From JBNKFV01 sp050289485 (GTDB lineage: Bacteria > Pseudomonadota > Gammaproteobacteria > Pseudomonadales > Cellvibrionaceae), in contig JBNKFV010000016.1 in NCBI GenBank assembly GCA_050289485.1, positions 1 to 64,000 of the forward strand: DNA of 64,000 nt, in the 5' to 3' direction. The translations under genes were made by a program, and so were the position numbers. The notes beneath the pieces are model-generated. The model ran no database searches and was not told where the DNA came from. It was given only the letters and a program-made list of their open reading frames with translations. Shown in pieces: positions 1 through 9,502 of the stretch. The stretch's first letter is position 1, and every line of letters starts with the position of its first letter.

Positions 1-1
1 A

Positions 2-20
2 AAAACGCTCCCGGCGTTTT
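2..20. terminator. Hairpin at window edge, terminator-like
   Basis: A 7-bp stem (AAAACGC / GCGTTTT) closes a 5-nt loop, so the A/T-ended arms could terminate transcription in either direction. The gene it would serve lies outside the window or is nadK, which ends 200 bp to the right. The call rests on shape only. Confidence 0.35.
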
Positions 21-23
21 GGT

Positions 24-182
24 GGTTATTCCAAATAAGCGAAAAATAACGCCGCAGAACGGCAAAATGGTTCCAGCCCTTCGGGTTGCGGCTAAAAAGC
101 CGCCACTCTGCGTTGCTCGTCGTTCATTTGGAATAACCAAATCACTCTCCTCGCGCCTAAGTTGGCGGCTTTTTAGCCGCAA
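24..182. repeat. Inverted-repeat intergenic element downstream of nadK
   Basis: The 13-mer GGTTATTCCAAAT (24-36) recurs as its exact reverse complement at 126-138. A second 19-bp inverted pair, each copy itself nearly palindromic around GCGGCT..AGCCGC, lies at 86-104 and 164-182. The nested, interleaved arms resemble REP/MITE-like intergenic elements of marine gammaproteobacteria. No coding potential is convincing; a short plus-strand frame through it is not gene-like. Only one copy was found in this window. Confidence 0.55.
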
Positions 183-215
183 CAGGCTCATCCAAATTAG
201 TGTTAACAGGCCCTA

Positions 216-1106
216 TTATTCAACAAGGTGGCTTGCCCAGCCCAATTTAGTACGGCAAGTTTCGTAAAAATTGTGATTTGTTGGGTGAATCAATTGCAAT
301 TTTGCCGCTTTTTTATGTACGTGAATTTCGTCGCCGGGTTTGGTAACCACGTGAGTTTGGCCATCACAGGTAACGTGTGGGTTAGCACTGTTATTCTCAC
401 CCACCAAGATTTTAATTTCACTATTGCCGTCTACCACAATGGGGCGGCTACTAAGTGTATGGGGGTTCATGGGTACTAATACAATGGCATCGAGCTTTGG
501 ATGCATCAGTGGGCCACCACCGCTCAGTGCATAAGCGGTAGACCCGGTGGGTGTCGAAATAATTACACCATCACTACGCTGACTGTAAACAAACTGGCCA
601 TCGATATACAGTTCAAATTCGATCATGCGTATAAAACGGCCCGGGTGCATTACCACGTCGTTTAATGCGTCGCCATTGCCAATTAACTCGCCATCGCGAT
701 ATACCGCCATATCGAGCAGAAAGCGGCTTTCCATCAGGTATTTGCCAGCCAGTACTTCGCCTACGCGACGCTCAATTTCATCGGGCGTAATATCGGTTAA
801 AAACCCCAGGCGACCGCGGTTTACTCCCAGCAGGGGAATATTGTGTTCAGCGAGGGCACGGGCGGCACCTAGCAAACTGCCGTCGCCACCGACAACAATG
901 GCAAGGTCGCAGCGTTTGCCGAGTTGATCGCGAGGCACCATCGGTAGCGAAATGGCGTCGGTGGGAAGGCTGCTGCCTGTATCTTTGTCTAAAACAATAT
1001 CCAGCCCCTGGCTGGTAAGAAAATGGATCAGCTTGGTCAGGGTATAGACAGAGCGATCACTGCTTTCCATACGGCCAATAAGGCCTATGGTTTTAAATTC
1101 AGACAT
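216..1106 (-). CDS. nadK: NAD kinase
   Basis: ATP-dependent NAD kinase, which phosphorylates NAD+ to NADP+ in the cytoplasm and is the sole route to NADP in most bacteria. The 296-residue length matches the bacterial family. The diagnostic GGDGSLL motif is at residues 73-79, with the catalytic Asp at 75. An NE-type segment (ALNDVVMHPG) and the glycine-rich STPTGSTAYALSGGGP block shape the NAD pocket. The gene is divergent from a DUF1853 gene, an arrangement also known in Pseudomonas. The inverted-repeat element lies just past its stop. Confidence 0.95.
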   Translation of the reverse strand: MSEFKTIGLIGRMESSDRSVYTLTKLIHFLTSQGLDIVLDKDTGSSLPTDAISLPMVPRDQLGKRCDLAIVVGGDGSLLGAARALAEHNIPLLGVNRGRLGFLTDITPDEIERRVGEVLAGKYLMESRFLLDMAVYRDGELIGNGDALNDVVMHPGRFIRMIEFELYIDGQFVYSQRSDGVIISTPTGSTAYALSGGGPLMHPKLDAIVLVPMNPHTLSSRPIVVDGNSEIKILVGENNSANPHVTCDGQTHVVTKPGDEIHVHKKAAKLQLIHPTNHNFYETCRTKLGWASHLVE

Positions 1107-1238
1107 TTAACGCCACCTTTTGCGGATTTGGGCCATTATATCGCTTAAACTGCCCAACATTGGAGTGTGGCACACTCTATCACGGCTGAAAGAGGCGAAA
1201 AATGCCTGTTTTGGCGGCTGTTTAACGGATATTCATGC

Positions 1239-2216
1239 ATGACAGTAGTTAACGGAAAGCGTGCGCTAGAGGATTTGCTGTGGAGTGTGAGCAGTGCTCG
1301 GCTGTTTACTGCGCTGCCAACCCTGCCTTTGTATGATTTCGCGAGAGCCCCTGCGATAGCAACGATTCAACAATGGCTGAATAACGATCAATTTTCTGAG
1401 CGGATAGGGGCTCACTTTCAACCGCTAAAAAGCACGCGCCTGGGTATTTACTATGAAGGATTATGGCGCTTTCTGTTGCAAAATAGTCATGATTACGACT
1501 TGTTGGCCCACAACTTACAGGTGATTGATGGCGCCAACACAGTTGGAGAATTTGATTTTTTGTATCGCCAGGCTGGTTGTGCCGATGTGATACATATGGA
1601 AACCGCCGTAAAATTTTATTTAGGTGTACCTCAAGCAAAAGGTGAAGCAGGTGAGTCGCCAGTGAGTGGCAGCCCCTGGAATCATTGGGTAGGGCCCGGA
1701 TTAAAAGACCGACTCGATAAGAAATTGCAGCAACTGGCCAACAAACAGTTACGTTTAGCCCAGCGCTCGACAGCCCAGGCAGTGCTTGCGGCCTGCGGCA
1801 TCAGTACGCCGGTTAAACCACAGCTGGAAATGGCTGGGCGTTTTTTTTACCCCCTTGCTGATATGCCAGCGCCGCAAGGTTCGAACCCATCACATGAACG
1901 CGGCCTCTGGCTATCACTGACGCAATTGCAGCAGCACCGTCACTGGTTGGCCAAAGGGTGCGTATTACGCAAGCTCGATAGAAACGAGTGGTTTGCTCCG
2001 GTAACCACTACCCTAATTGATAACCGTGAGGGTGCGAAGAATTGCCTGGCGGTGGATGATTTTATAGACCATTTGCTGGCGCAGTTGCCTGATAAAAACC
2101 GCTTTCAGCCTTTTCAATGTGTGCAGCTACAGACAGGTGGTGCAACCCCGCATGAACACAGCCGCTTTTTCGTGGTGCCCGATAATTGGTATGCCCAGGC
2201 GTTACAGGCGATGTAA
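1239..2216 (+). CDS. DUF1853 family protein
   Basis: Uncharacterised conserved protein of the DUF1853 family, about 325 residues from the ATG at 1239. The frame is open upstream to a GTG at 1167, but those 24 residues (MAHSITAERG...) do not resemble the family, whose members begin near a DLLW-type segment, so the internal ATG is preferred. Recognisable blocks include RLGIYYEGLWRFLL, the phrase GEFDFLYRQ and HMETAVKFYLG, a charged pattern reminiscent of a nuclease-like fold (E...D...ExAVKF). That similarity is an inference and no function is established. Divergent from nadK and convergent with yejF. Confidence 0.75.
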   Translation: MTVVNGKRALEDLLWSVSSARLFTALPTLPLYDFARAPAIATIQQWLNNDQFSERIGAHFQPLKSTRLGIYYEGLWRFLLQNSHDYDLLAHNLQVIDGANTVGEFDFLYRQAGCADVIHMETAVKFYLGVPQAKGEAGESPVSGSPWNHWVGPGLKDRLDKKLQQLANKQLRLAQRSTAQAVLAACGISTPVKPQLEMAGRFFYPLADMPAPQGSNPSHERGLWLSLTQLQQHRHWLAKGCVLRKLDRNEWFAPVTTTLIDNREGAKNCLAVDDFIDHLLAQLPDKNRFQPFQCVQLQTGGATPHEHSRFFVVPDNWYAQALQAM

Positions 2217-2248
2217 CAGCTGCCTTACCGGGCTATAAGAATGTGAAA

Positions 2249-3862
2249 TCAGCCTGCTTCGCGATAAAATGCCGCTTTTAACAGCGCTTGTGTATAAGGC
2301 GTTTGCGGGTTAGTCAATACGCTTTCCGTAGGGCCGCTTTCTACCACCTTGCCATCTTTCATTACCATAATGTCGTGGCTAATGGCCTTGATAACGTGCA
2401 AATCGTGGCTGATGAATATATAGCTAAGGCCGCGATCGCGTTGCAATTTTTTCAGTAATTCAACCACTTGTACCTGAATCGTGCGGTCGAGTGCCGAGGT
2501 GGGCTCGTCGAGAATCAAGAGTTTGGGATTAAGTATTAATGCCCGTGCAATGGCAATGCGCTGGCGTTGCCCGCCGGAAAACTCGTGTGGGTAACGGTGG
2601 CGAATGGCTGGGTCAAGCCCCACATCGTTGAGGCTTTGGATTACGCGCTCCTGCTTTTCGGCATCGCTCAGGGCGTGGTGAATGGTGAGCCCTTCGGTAA
2701 CAATTTCTTCCACACTCATACGTGGGCTTAGGCTGGCAAAGGGGTCTTGAAATACTACCTGAATTTCTTTGCGTAATGGGCGAAATTTTTTTTCATTAAG
2801 GTTACTAATATTGCTGCCTTCAAACACAATATCGCCTTTGGCTGATTGTAGCTTTAGCAGGGCCATCGCCAGTGTTGATTTGCCAGAGCCGCTTTCGCCC
2901 ACGATGCCGAGCGTTTTGGTTTGCTGTAGCGAAAAGCTTACCTTGTCTACCGCTGTAAAGTGGTTAAGTACTTTGCCCATTAAGCTTTTGCGCGTGGCAA
3001 ACTGTACGAGAATATCACTGGCTTCCAGAAGCATTGGTGCATTTGGATCCACTGGGTTAGCTTCTACTGAGGCAAACGTAGAAAGTAATTGTTTGGTGTA
3101 ATCATGAGCCGGTCGCGCAAACAGTTCCGCCGTGCAGTTAGTTTCCACAATCTCACCTTGCTTCATCACGGCTACTTTGTCAGCGTAGCGGCGCACAATA
3201 CCTAAGTCGTGGCTAATCAGCAGTACTGCCATATTGCGTTGCTGTTGCAACTCTTTGAGCAGGTTGAGAATCTCAAATTGTACAGTAGCGTCGAGCGCGG
3301 TGGTGGGTTCGTCGGCGATTAGTAATTCTGGGTTATTAGCCAATGCCATGGCAATCATCACCCGTTGGCGCTGCCCGCCAGATAATTCGTGGGGGTAGCT
3401 GTTGATACGACGTTCCGGCTCCCGAATTTTAACCTGTTTCAACAAACTGATGGCTAATTCGTACGCTGCTTTAGCCGACATGCGCTGATGAATCAGAATG
3501 TTTTCTATAATTTGTTTGCCCACTTTGTGCAGCGGGTTGAGTGCTGTCATCGGTTCCTGAAAAATCATGGCAATGCTGCGGCCACGTATCTGGCGAATAG
3601 CTTTGGGTTTTAGCGACAGCAGCTCCTGGCCTCTAAAATAAATTCTGCCATCGGGGTGACGTGCCAGCGGGTAGGGTAATAGTTGCAGAATAGACTGTGC
3701 AGTGAGCGTTTTACCACTACCAGATTCCCCCACCAGTGCCAACATCTCTCCGGCTTGAATGGTAAAATTTACGTCTTTTACCACGGCTTGGTCGTCGGTC
3801 TGATTACCGAAGGCGACGTAAAGGTTTTTACATTCCAGTAATGGCTGATCACTGTTTTGCAT
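2249..3862 (-). CDS. yejF: YejF, peptide ABC importer ATPase (two nucleotide-binding domains)
   Basis: ATPase subunit of the YejABEF importer, which takes up oligopeptide-like substrates such as microcin C. The 537-residue protein carries two complete ABC cassettes in tandem. The first has Walker A GESGSGKT and signature LSGGQRQR; the second has GESGSGKS and FSGGQRQR. Each is followed by an LLIADEPTTALD or LLILDEPTSALD Walker B. Fusion of both ATPases is typical of YejF, in contrast to the separate DppD/DppF proteins. Its start overlaps the end of yejE by 14 bp, indicating translational coupling in one operon with yejA, yejB and yejE. Confidence 0.93.
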   Translation of the reverse strand: MQNSDQPLLECKNLYVAFGNQTDDQAVVKDVNFTIQAGEMLALVGESGSGKTLTAQSILQLLPYPLARHPDGRIYFRGQELLSLKPKAIRQIRGRSIAMIFQEPMTALNPLHKVGKQIIENILIHQRMSAKAAYELAISLLKQVKIREPERRINSYPHELSGGQRQRVMIAMALANNPELLIADEPTTALDATVQFEILNLLKELQQQRNMAVLLISHDLGIVRRYADKVAVMKQGEIVETNCTAELFARPAHDYTKQLLSTFASVEANPVDPNAPMLLEASDILVQFATRKSLMGKVLNHFTAVDKVSFSLQQTKTLGIVGESGSGKSTLAMALLKLQSAKGDIVFEGSNISNLNEKKFRPLRKEIQVVFQDPFASLSPRMSVEEIVTEGLTIHHALSDAEKQERVIQSLNDVGLDPAIRHRYPHEFSGGQRQRIAIARALILNPKLLILDEPTSALDRTIQVQVVELLKKLQRDRGLSYIFISHDLHVIKAISHDIMVMKDGKVVESGPTESVLTNPQTPYTQALLKAAFYREAG

Positions 3863-4892
3863 CGACTTGTCCTTCGATCAAACGGGGGTCAAAGGCATCG
3901 CGAACACCTTCACCAATAAATACCAGCAGCGACAGCATGGCTGTCATTACCACAAAGGCGGTAACCGCAAGCCATGGAGCTTGTAAATTGTTTTTGGCCT
4001 GGGCTATCAGTTCACCGAGTGAAGCAGAACCAATAGGCAAGCCAAAGCCGAGAAAATCCAGCGAGGTGAGAGTGGTAACAGCTCCAGCCACAATAAACGG
4101 CGCATAGGTCATGGTGGCCACCATGGCGTTGGGCAGAATATGTTTAAACATGATGGTGCTGTTGTTTACCCCCAAGGCTCTTGCAGCTTTTACATATTCA
4201 AGGTTGCGGCCGCGCAAAAACTCGGCGCGCACGTAATCTACCAGCTGTGTCCAACTGAATAACAGCATAATGCCCAACAACCACCAGAAGGTCGGGGTAA
4301 TAATGCTGGAAAGAATAATCAGCAAGTATAAGGTGGGCAGACCACCCCAAATTTCGAGAAAGCGTTGGCCAAATAAATCAACTTTACCACCGTAAAACCC
4401 CTGCACTGCACCGATCAACACCCCAATAATGCTGCTACCAATTGATAAGGCCAGTGCAAAAAGGATGGAAATACGAAACCCATATAAGGCCCTGGCGGCT
4501 ACGTCTCGCCCCTGGTCATCGGTACCCAGCAGATTGTTGCTGTCGGGCGAGGAGGGTGCCGGGCTCTTGAGATTTTTAATATGAGTGTCGTAGCTGTAGG
4601 AAATAGGAGGCCAGACCAGCCAACCCCGTTGGTTGATTAGATCTTTAACGTAGGGGTCTGAATAATCAGCCTCGGTATCGAAGTCACCCCCGAAGGTAGT
4701 TTCTGGGTAGCTTTTCAGTACTGGAAAATACATTTCGCCGCTATAACGCACGATAATGGGTTTGTCGTTGGCGATAAATTCGGCAAACAAACTAACAGAA
4801 AACAGTACCGTGAAAATCCAGAGTGACCACTTGGCGCGACGATTGCGCAAAAATGTATCAACGCGGCGACGGGCAATAGGGTTGGTAAACAT
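3849..4892 (-). CDS. yejE: YejE, peptide ABC importer permease
   Basis: Inner-membrane permease of the YejABEF system, 347 residues. It has one N-terminal membrane segment (residues about 21-42), a periplasmic stretch containing NLLGTDDQGRDVAARALYG, typical of DppC/YejE permeases, and then five further hydrophobic segments. The ABC-permease EAA loop (EYVKAARALGVNNSTIMFKHILPN) is present; it docks on YejF. The ATG directly follows the yejB stop (TAA-ATG, no gap). Confidence 0.92.
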   Translation of the reverse strand: MFTNPIARRRVDTFLRNRRAKWSLWIFTVLFSVSLFAEFIANDKPIIVRYSGEMYFPVLKSYPETTFGGDFDTEADYSDPYVKDLINQRGWLVWPPISYSYDTHIKNLKSPAPSSPDSNNLLGTDDQGRDVAARALYGFRISILFALALSIGSSIIGVLIGAVQGFYGGKVDLFGQRFLEIWGGLPTLYLLIILSSIITPTFWWLLGIMLLFSWTQLVDYVRAEFLRGRNLEYVKAARALGVNNSTIMFKHILPNAMVATMTYAPFIVAGAVTTLTSLDFLGFGLPIGSASLGELIAQAKNNLQAPWLAVTAFVVMTAMLSLLVFIGEGVRDAFDPRLIEGQVDAKQ

Positions 4893-5963
4893 TTAACTCT
4901 GAGCCCCAAAGTGAATTCTGGGGTCGACCCAGACATAGGTGAGATCAGAGATCAGTCGGGTGACCAATCCAACCAGGGTGAAAATAAACAGCGTGCCGAA
5001 GACAACCGGGTAATCGCGGTTAATAACCGATTCGAAACTGAGCAGTCCCAAACCATCGAGTGAGAAAATTACTTCAATCAGCAATGATCCGGTAAAGAAA
5101 ATACTGATAAAAGCGCTCGGGAAACCGGAAATAATAATCAACATAGCATTACGAAATACGTGGGAAAACAAGATTTGCCGCTCGTTAAGACCTTTTGCTC
5201 GCGCAGTAACCACATACTGTTTGTTGATTTCATCGAGAAACGAGTTTTTGGTGAGCATGGTCAGGGTGGCAAAGCCTCCGATGGAATAGGCACAAATGGG
5301 TAATGCCAAATGCCAGAAATAGTCTTTGATTTTCTCGATTAACGAGAACTCGTCGAAATTGGGTGAGGTAAGCCCGCGCAGTGGAAACCAGTCCCAATAG
5401 CTGCCACCGGCAAACAACACAATCAACAAAATGGCGAATAAAAAGCCGGGCAGGGCATAGCCTACGATAATAACGCTACTGCTCCATACGTCGAACCGGG
5501 AACCGTGCAGCTGGGCCTTTTTAATCCCTAGTGGAATGGAAATAAAGTAAATCAGTAGGGTGCTCCACAAGCCCAGTGATATTGATACTGGTAGTTTTTC
5601 CCAGATTAAATCGATAACCGATGCATCACGGAAAAAACTATCGCCAAAATCCAGCTGCACATAGTTACCCAACATATCGAGAAAACGTTCGTGGGCGGGT
5701 TTGTCGAAGCCGTACATGGCTTCAATTTTTTTGATGATATCCTCGCTCAATCCCTGGCCGCCTCGATAATTACCTGCAGAGGCCTCCATATTGCCGGCAC
5801 TGATACGTGCGGTAGCGCCCCCCGTGTTATGGCCCTCTAACTTGAACATCATTTGTTCTACCGGGCCACCCGGTGCGGCTTGCACAATAATAAAGTTAAT
5901 GACGAGTATCCCCAGCAGGGTGGGTATCATCAGTAACAGACGACGGAGTATGTAGATGCCCAT
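4893..5963 (-). CDS. yejB: YejB, peptide ABC importer permease
   Basis: Partner permease of YejE, 356 residues, of the DppB-like class. It begins with the characteristic MGIYILRRLLLMIPTLLGI segment and ends with WVDPRIHFGA, as YejB proteins do. The EAA loop is YVVTARAKGLNERQILFSHV. It has about six membrane segments and an extended periplasmic loop after TM1 (residues about 30-120). It begins 6 bp after the yejA stop. Confidence 0.92.
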   Translation of the reverse strand: MGIYILRRLLLMIPTLLGILVINFIIVQAAPGGPVEQMMFKLEGHNTGGATARISAGNMEASAGNYRGGQGLSEDIIKKIEAMYGFDKPAHERFLDMLGNYVQLDFGDSFFRDASVIDLIWEKLPVSISLGLWSTLLIYFISIPLGIKKAQLHGSRFDVWSSSVIIVGYALPGFLFAILLIVLFAGGSYWDWFPLRGLTSPNFDEFSLIEKIKDYFWHLALPICAYSIGGFATLTMLTKNSFLDEINKQYVVTARAKGLNERQILFSHVFRNAMLIIISGFPSAFISIFFTGSLLIEVIFSLDGLGLLSFESVINRDYPVVFGTLFIFTLVGLVTRLISDLTYVWVDPRIHFGAQS

Positions 5964-5969
5964 AGAGTT

Positions 5970-7865
5970 TTAATTGCCTTGCATTAATTTTTTTACGCGG
6001 GCTGCTTTTTGGGGGTTGTACCACCAAGTGTAAATAGTTTCCTGAAAACTTACATCGTATAACGGCAACGTTTCAGGGTGGTCAAACTTGTCCCAGTAGG
6101 CAATGCGGTGTTGGTCGAGATACCACTGTGGCACCATGATATTTTCGTGCAGCAGTACGCGATCCAGCGCACGGGTGACTGCCACTAACTCTTCGCGAGT
6201 GGGGGCAGAAACTATACGCTGCAACAAGGCATCAACCACAGGGTGTTTTATCCCCGTGTAGTTTTGTGCCCCGGGACGATCAGCCGACGTAGACGACCAC
6301 AATTCAAACTGTTCGTTACCGGGCGACTGCCCCTGCGGTTGGATACGCGACATAATATCAAAATCAAAATTGCGCAGACGGTTAATGTACTGCGAGGTAT
6401 CAACCATGCGTATGTGCGCCTGTATGCCGAGTATTTTCAGGTTTTGAATATACGGATTAATAACACGTTCGAAGGTGGGCAAGTAGGCGAGAAATTCGAT
6501 AGTAACCGGTTGTTGTGTGTCTGGGTCTATGAGTTGATTGTCGACCACTTTGTAACCGGCTGCATCGAGAAACGCTTTCGCTTTGCGCAGGTTGGGACGG
6601 TTGCGCCCAGAACCATCGGTCACCGGTGGGGCGTACGGCGTAGTAAAAACCTCTTCTCGCAGCTGATCTTTGTATTCGTTGAGAATGTCCAGTTCTCGCC
6701 CTTCTGGTAGCCCGGATGAGGCCAGCTCGGAGTTTTCAAAAAAGCTTTTCGAACGCCGGTAAGCGCCGTAAAACAGCGCATCGTTAGTCCATTCAAAGTC
6801 AAACGCATACAATAAGGCTTTGCGCATGGCCATATTTTGAAACTTGGGCTTACGCAGATTGAAGAAGAATGCCTGTAAACCTGCCGGGGTATGGTCGGCA
6901 AATGTTTCCTTCTTCAATGCCCCGGTTTGAATGCCTGGCCCGTTATAGGATACCGCCCAGAATTTAGAGACGTTTTCTTTACGGATGTCGTATTCGCCCG
7001 CTTTGAGGCCTTCAAGGGCAACGTTCATATCGCGGTAGTAATCAAAAATAATCCGATCAAAATTGTAGCGGTAGCGGTTCACAGGGTGGTCGATGGCCCA
7101 GTAATCAGCTGCCCGTCTAAAAACCACTTGTCTACCCGAATCATAACTGCCTATCACATAAGGGCCACTACCGAGTGGCACTTCCAGGGTAGATTCACTG
7201 AAATCTTTGTCGCGCCAAAAGTGTTCAGGAAACACTGGCAATTGGCCAACAATGAGTGGTAGCTCACGATTATTTTTTTCTTTAAAAACAAATTTAACCT
7301 TTAATACGCCCAATTTTTCAACATGATCGACGGCCTGGTAGTAAAACTGGTACAGGGGCGACCCTTTTTCCATCAGCGTGTTGAAGGTGAACACTACGTC
7401 GCTGGCATCAACAGGGTGGCCGTCGTTAAAGCGCGCTTTGGGGTTGATATTGAAGATGACCCAACTGCGGTCATCGGGGTATTCGATAGTTTCGGCAATC
7501 AGGCCGTACATGCTAAAGGGTTCATCTGCCGAGGGCGCCATGAGCGTGTCGAACAATAAGCCAAGGCCATCTGCGGGGTTGCCCTTGGCCACAAAACTGT
7601 TAAAACTGTCGAAACTGCCAAATCCGAACTGGCGAATAGTGCCGCCTTTGGTGGCCTTTTCTGAGGTGTAGTCGAAATGACTGAAATTGGCCGCGTATTT
7701 GGGCTTGCCGTGCATGGCAATGGCATGGCTTACTGTGATATGGCCTTCAGCATCGGTATTTTCGCTGCTATCGGCATGAGTGGATACACTAATAAAGCAT
7801 AAAAGAAGCGAGAAGAGGCGAATTATAGGGGCGGTTCCGGTTTCCATTTGCCTCAAAAACGTCAT
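5970..7865 (-). CDS. yejA: YejA, periplasmic extracellular solute-binding protein
   Basis: Family 5 solute-binding protein that delivers peptides to YejBEF. It is 631 residues with an N-terminal signal peptide (hydrophobic stretch LFSLLLCFISVSTHA, cleavage expected near residue 31). The YejA hallmark AMHGKPKYAANFSHFDYTS and the GTIRQFGFGSFDSFN block are present. The ATG at 7865 has a good ribosome binding site (GAGGAGC). First gene of yejABEF. A Fur-like sequence lies in the 170-bp gap before the divergent HDOD gene but is on that gene's side. Confidence 0.92.
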   Translation of the reverse strand: MTFLRQMETGTAPIIRLFSLLLCFISVSTHADSSENTDAEGHITVSHAIAMHGKPKYAANFSHFDYTSEKATKGGTIRQFGFGSFDSFNSFVAKGNPADGLGLLFDTLMAPSADEPFSMYGLIAETIEYPDDRSWVIFNINPKARFNDGHPVDASDVVFTFNTLMEKGSPLYQFYYQAVDHVEKLGVLKVKFVFKEKNNRELPLIVGQLPVFPEHFWRDKDFSESTLEVPLGSGPYVIGSYDSGRQVVFRRAADYWAIDHPVNRYRYNFDRIIFDYYRDMNVALEGLKAGEYDIRKENVSKFWAVSYNGPGIQTGALKKETFADHTPAGLQAFFFNLRKPKFQNMAMRKALLYAFDFEWTNDALFYGAYRRSKSFFENSELASSGLPEGRELDILNEYKDQLREEVFTTPYAPPVTDGSGRNRPNLRKAKAFLDAAGYKVVDNQLIDPDTQQPVTIEFLAYLPTFERVINPYIQNLKILGIQAHIRMVDTSQYINRLRNFDFDIMSRIQPQGQSPGNEQFELWSSTSADRPGAQNYTGIKHPVVDALLQRIVSAPTREELVAVTRALDRVLLHENIMVPQWYLDQHRIAYWDKFDHPETLPLYDVSFQETIYTWWYNPQKAARVKKLMQGN

Positions 7866-7993
7866 AGCTGCTCCTCAATTGTGATCATCATAGAGACACT
7901 AAAAAGCCTTTGTAATTCCCTATAGCTTTTTGGTATTTCCGTTATAAACTGGCAAGTTATGGTGATTCCTTAAAAAATTCAAGCGCTTAGCGT

Positions 7994-8012
7994 GAGAATG
8001 ATAACAATTACA
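7994..8012. promoter_or_regulatory. Possible Fur box
   Basis: GAGAATGATAACAATTACA matches the classical 19-bp Fur consensus at 14 positions by eye. It lies 24 bp before the HDOD gene start and 129 bp from yejA. With a single degenerate site and no clear iron gene beside it, confidence is low. Confidence 0.25.
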
Positions 8013-8035
8013 CGAAACAAAAGGGTAGAGGGCCG

Positions 8036-9481
8036 ATGGCCAAAAAGGGCTTGAGTGTTTGGGTAGAAAAACTGGGGAAGGTAGAACTGCCGGTTCTGGC
8101 AACTGTCATTAAGGAGCTAAATGAGCTTACCGGTAAAGACGATACCGAGGTTAATCATTTGGCAGAAGTGATTCTTCGTGATGCTAATCTGACCTCTCAC
8201 GTGCTGCGTATAGCCAACAGTGTCCGTTACAATCCCTCAAATTTCCCTATCAATACGATTAGCCGGGCGATTGTTTTACTCGGCTTTAGCGGTGTGCGGG
8301 CCATTTGTATATCCGTGATGATGATCGACTCGTTGTTGCGTAATCAGCCCAAGGAACACCTATTGGGTACTATGGCAAAAAGCTTTCATGCTGCGGTACA
8401 AGCGCGTAATTTACTCAAAGAAACTGATGAGGCCGCTCGCGAAGAGGTGTTTATTTCGGCGCTGCTCTACCATGTGGGAGATATGGCGTTCTGGTCATGT
8501 GCTGGTGAGGCCGCCAACGACGTTGAACAGTTGATTGCGGCTGGAACACCAGAAAAAGAAGCCATTGAGGAGATCACCGGTACGTCATTCAAAGCGATTA
8601 CCAGGGAACTGGCCCATCAGTGGTCACTGGGTGAAACATTGGAGCAGGCGCTTTACCCACCAAAAGAACCCAACTCAAAGGTTGCTGCCGTTGAGCTGGG
8701 TGAGGCCATTAGCCAAGTGTCTAAAGATGGTTGGTCGTCACCGGAAATGCTGAAGGTGATTAACCGGGTTTGTCAATACACCGGGCGTAGCGTGCAACAA
8801 GTGCAGAAAGAGCTGATTCAGAATGCTGATGAAGCTGCCTCGGTGGCGCTGAATTTTGGTGCTGCCAAAGTGTGCCATCTTATTCCCACCTCAGCTAACT
8901 CGGCCCACGAGCAAGGTATTGCAGCGGTTACCGTGCCGGCAAAACCCAAGCTTTTGGAGGGCGATCCACAGTTACAATTGAGTATTTTGCGTGAGTTGTC
9001 AGGCACAATAGGTGAGCTCGATTTAAATACTATCTTTCAGATGGTCACCGAAGGCATTCACCGCGGTATTGGCATTGAGCGTGTGGCAGTGGCCTTTGTC
9101 TTGGGTGATCAACTAAAATTGAAATACGTCCTGGGCGAAGGCACAGAACGCTGGCGGGAAGAGTTTAGCTTTCCTCTGGACCCGCGTGAAGACAGCTTGT
9201 TTAACTATGCTTTTGCCAACGCGAAGCCTTTGTGGTTGGGGCAGAAGGGCGTGCAGGATTTAAAGCATTTATACAGCCCGAAAATCAAAAAACTGATTGG
9301 CATTTATCCGTGTTTTATTGCCAGTGTAAAACTAGGTTCGCGGGATGTTGCATTGTTTTATGCTGATCGCTGGAATTTAGGGGGTAAGCTCGACGAAGAG
9401 CAGTTTGCCGGTTTTTCCCATTTTATGTCGCAAACTTCACTGGGGATTCAATTGGTGGCGGAGAGGAAAAACGGGCGCTAA
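8036..9481 (+). CDS. HDOD domain signalling protein with C-terminal GAF-like domain
   Basis: Cytoplasmic regulator of the HDOD class, 481 residues. Residues about 15-210 form the HDOD domain, with the segments DANLTSHVLRIANSVRYNP and SRAIVLLGFSGVRAI, a helical scaffold related to HD phosphohydrolases but usually without catalytic residues. Residues about 310-475 resemble a GAF domain (ILRELSGTIGELDLNTIFQMV opens it). HDOD proteins act in c-di-GMP and motility signalling in some gammaproteobacteria; the specific role here is unknown. The ribosome binding site is GAGGG before the ATG. The stop codon lies inside a 9-bp GC-rich hairpin. Confidence 0.85.
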   Translation: MAKKGLSVWVEKLGKVELPVLATVIKELNELTGKDDTEVNHLAEVILRDANLTSHVLRIANSVRYNPSNFPINTISRAIVLLGFSGVRAICISVMMIDSLLRNQPKEHLLGTMAKSFHAAVQARNLLKETDEAAREEVFISALLYHVGDMAFWSCAGEAANDVEQLIAAGTPEKEAIEEITGTSFKAITRELAHQWSLGETLEQALYPPKEPNSKVAAVELGEAISQVSKDGWSSPEMLKVINRVCQYTGRSVQQVQKELIQNADEAASVALNFGAAKVCHLIPTSANSAHEQGIAAVTVPAKPKLLEGDPQLQLSILRELSGTIGELDLNTIFQMVTEGIHRGIGIERVAVAFVLGDQLKLKYVLGEGTERWREEFSFPLDPREDSLFNYAFANAKPLWLGQKGVQDLKHLYSPKIKKLIGIYPCFIASVKLGSRDVALFYADRWNLGGKLDEEQFAGFSHFMSQTSLGIQLVAERKNGR

Positions 9482-9493
9482 AGCAGCGCCCGT
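9471..9493 (+). terminator. Hairpin spanning the stop of the HDOD gene
   Basis: ACGGGCGCT and AGCGCCCGT form a perfect 9-bp stem around AAAGC, containing the HDOD stop codon. It sits between convergent genes (HDOD and mltD). There is no T tract, so it may act as an RNA-protecting hairpin or a weak terminator. Confidence 0.45.
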
Positions 9494-9502
9494 GCGATGT
9501 CG

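Noticed and set aside
6243..6710. 155-codon plus-strand ORF inside yejA
   Set aside because: Antisense shadow of a well supported solute-binding protein gene.
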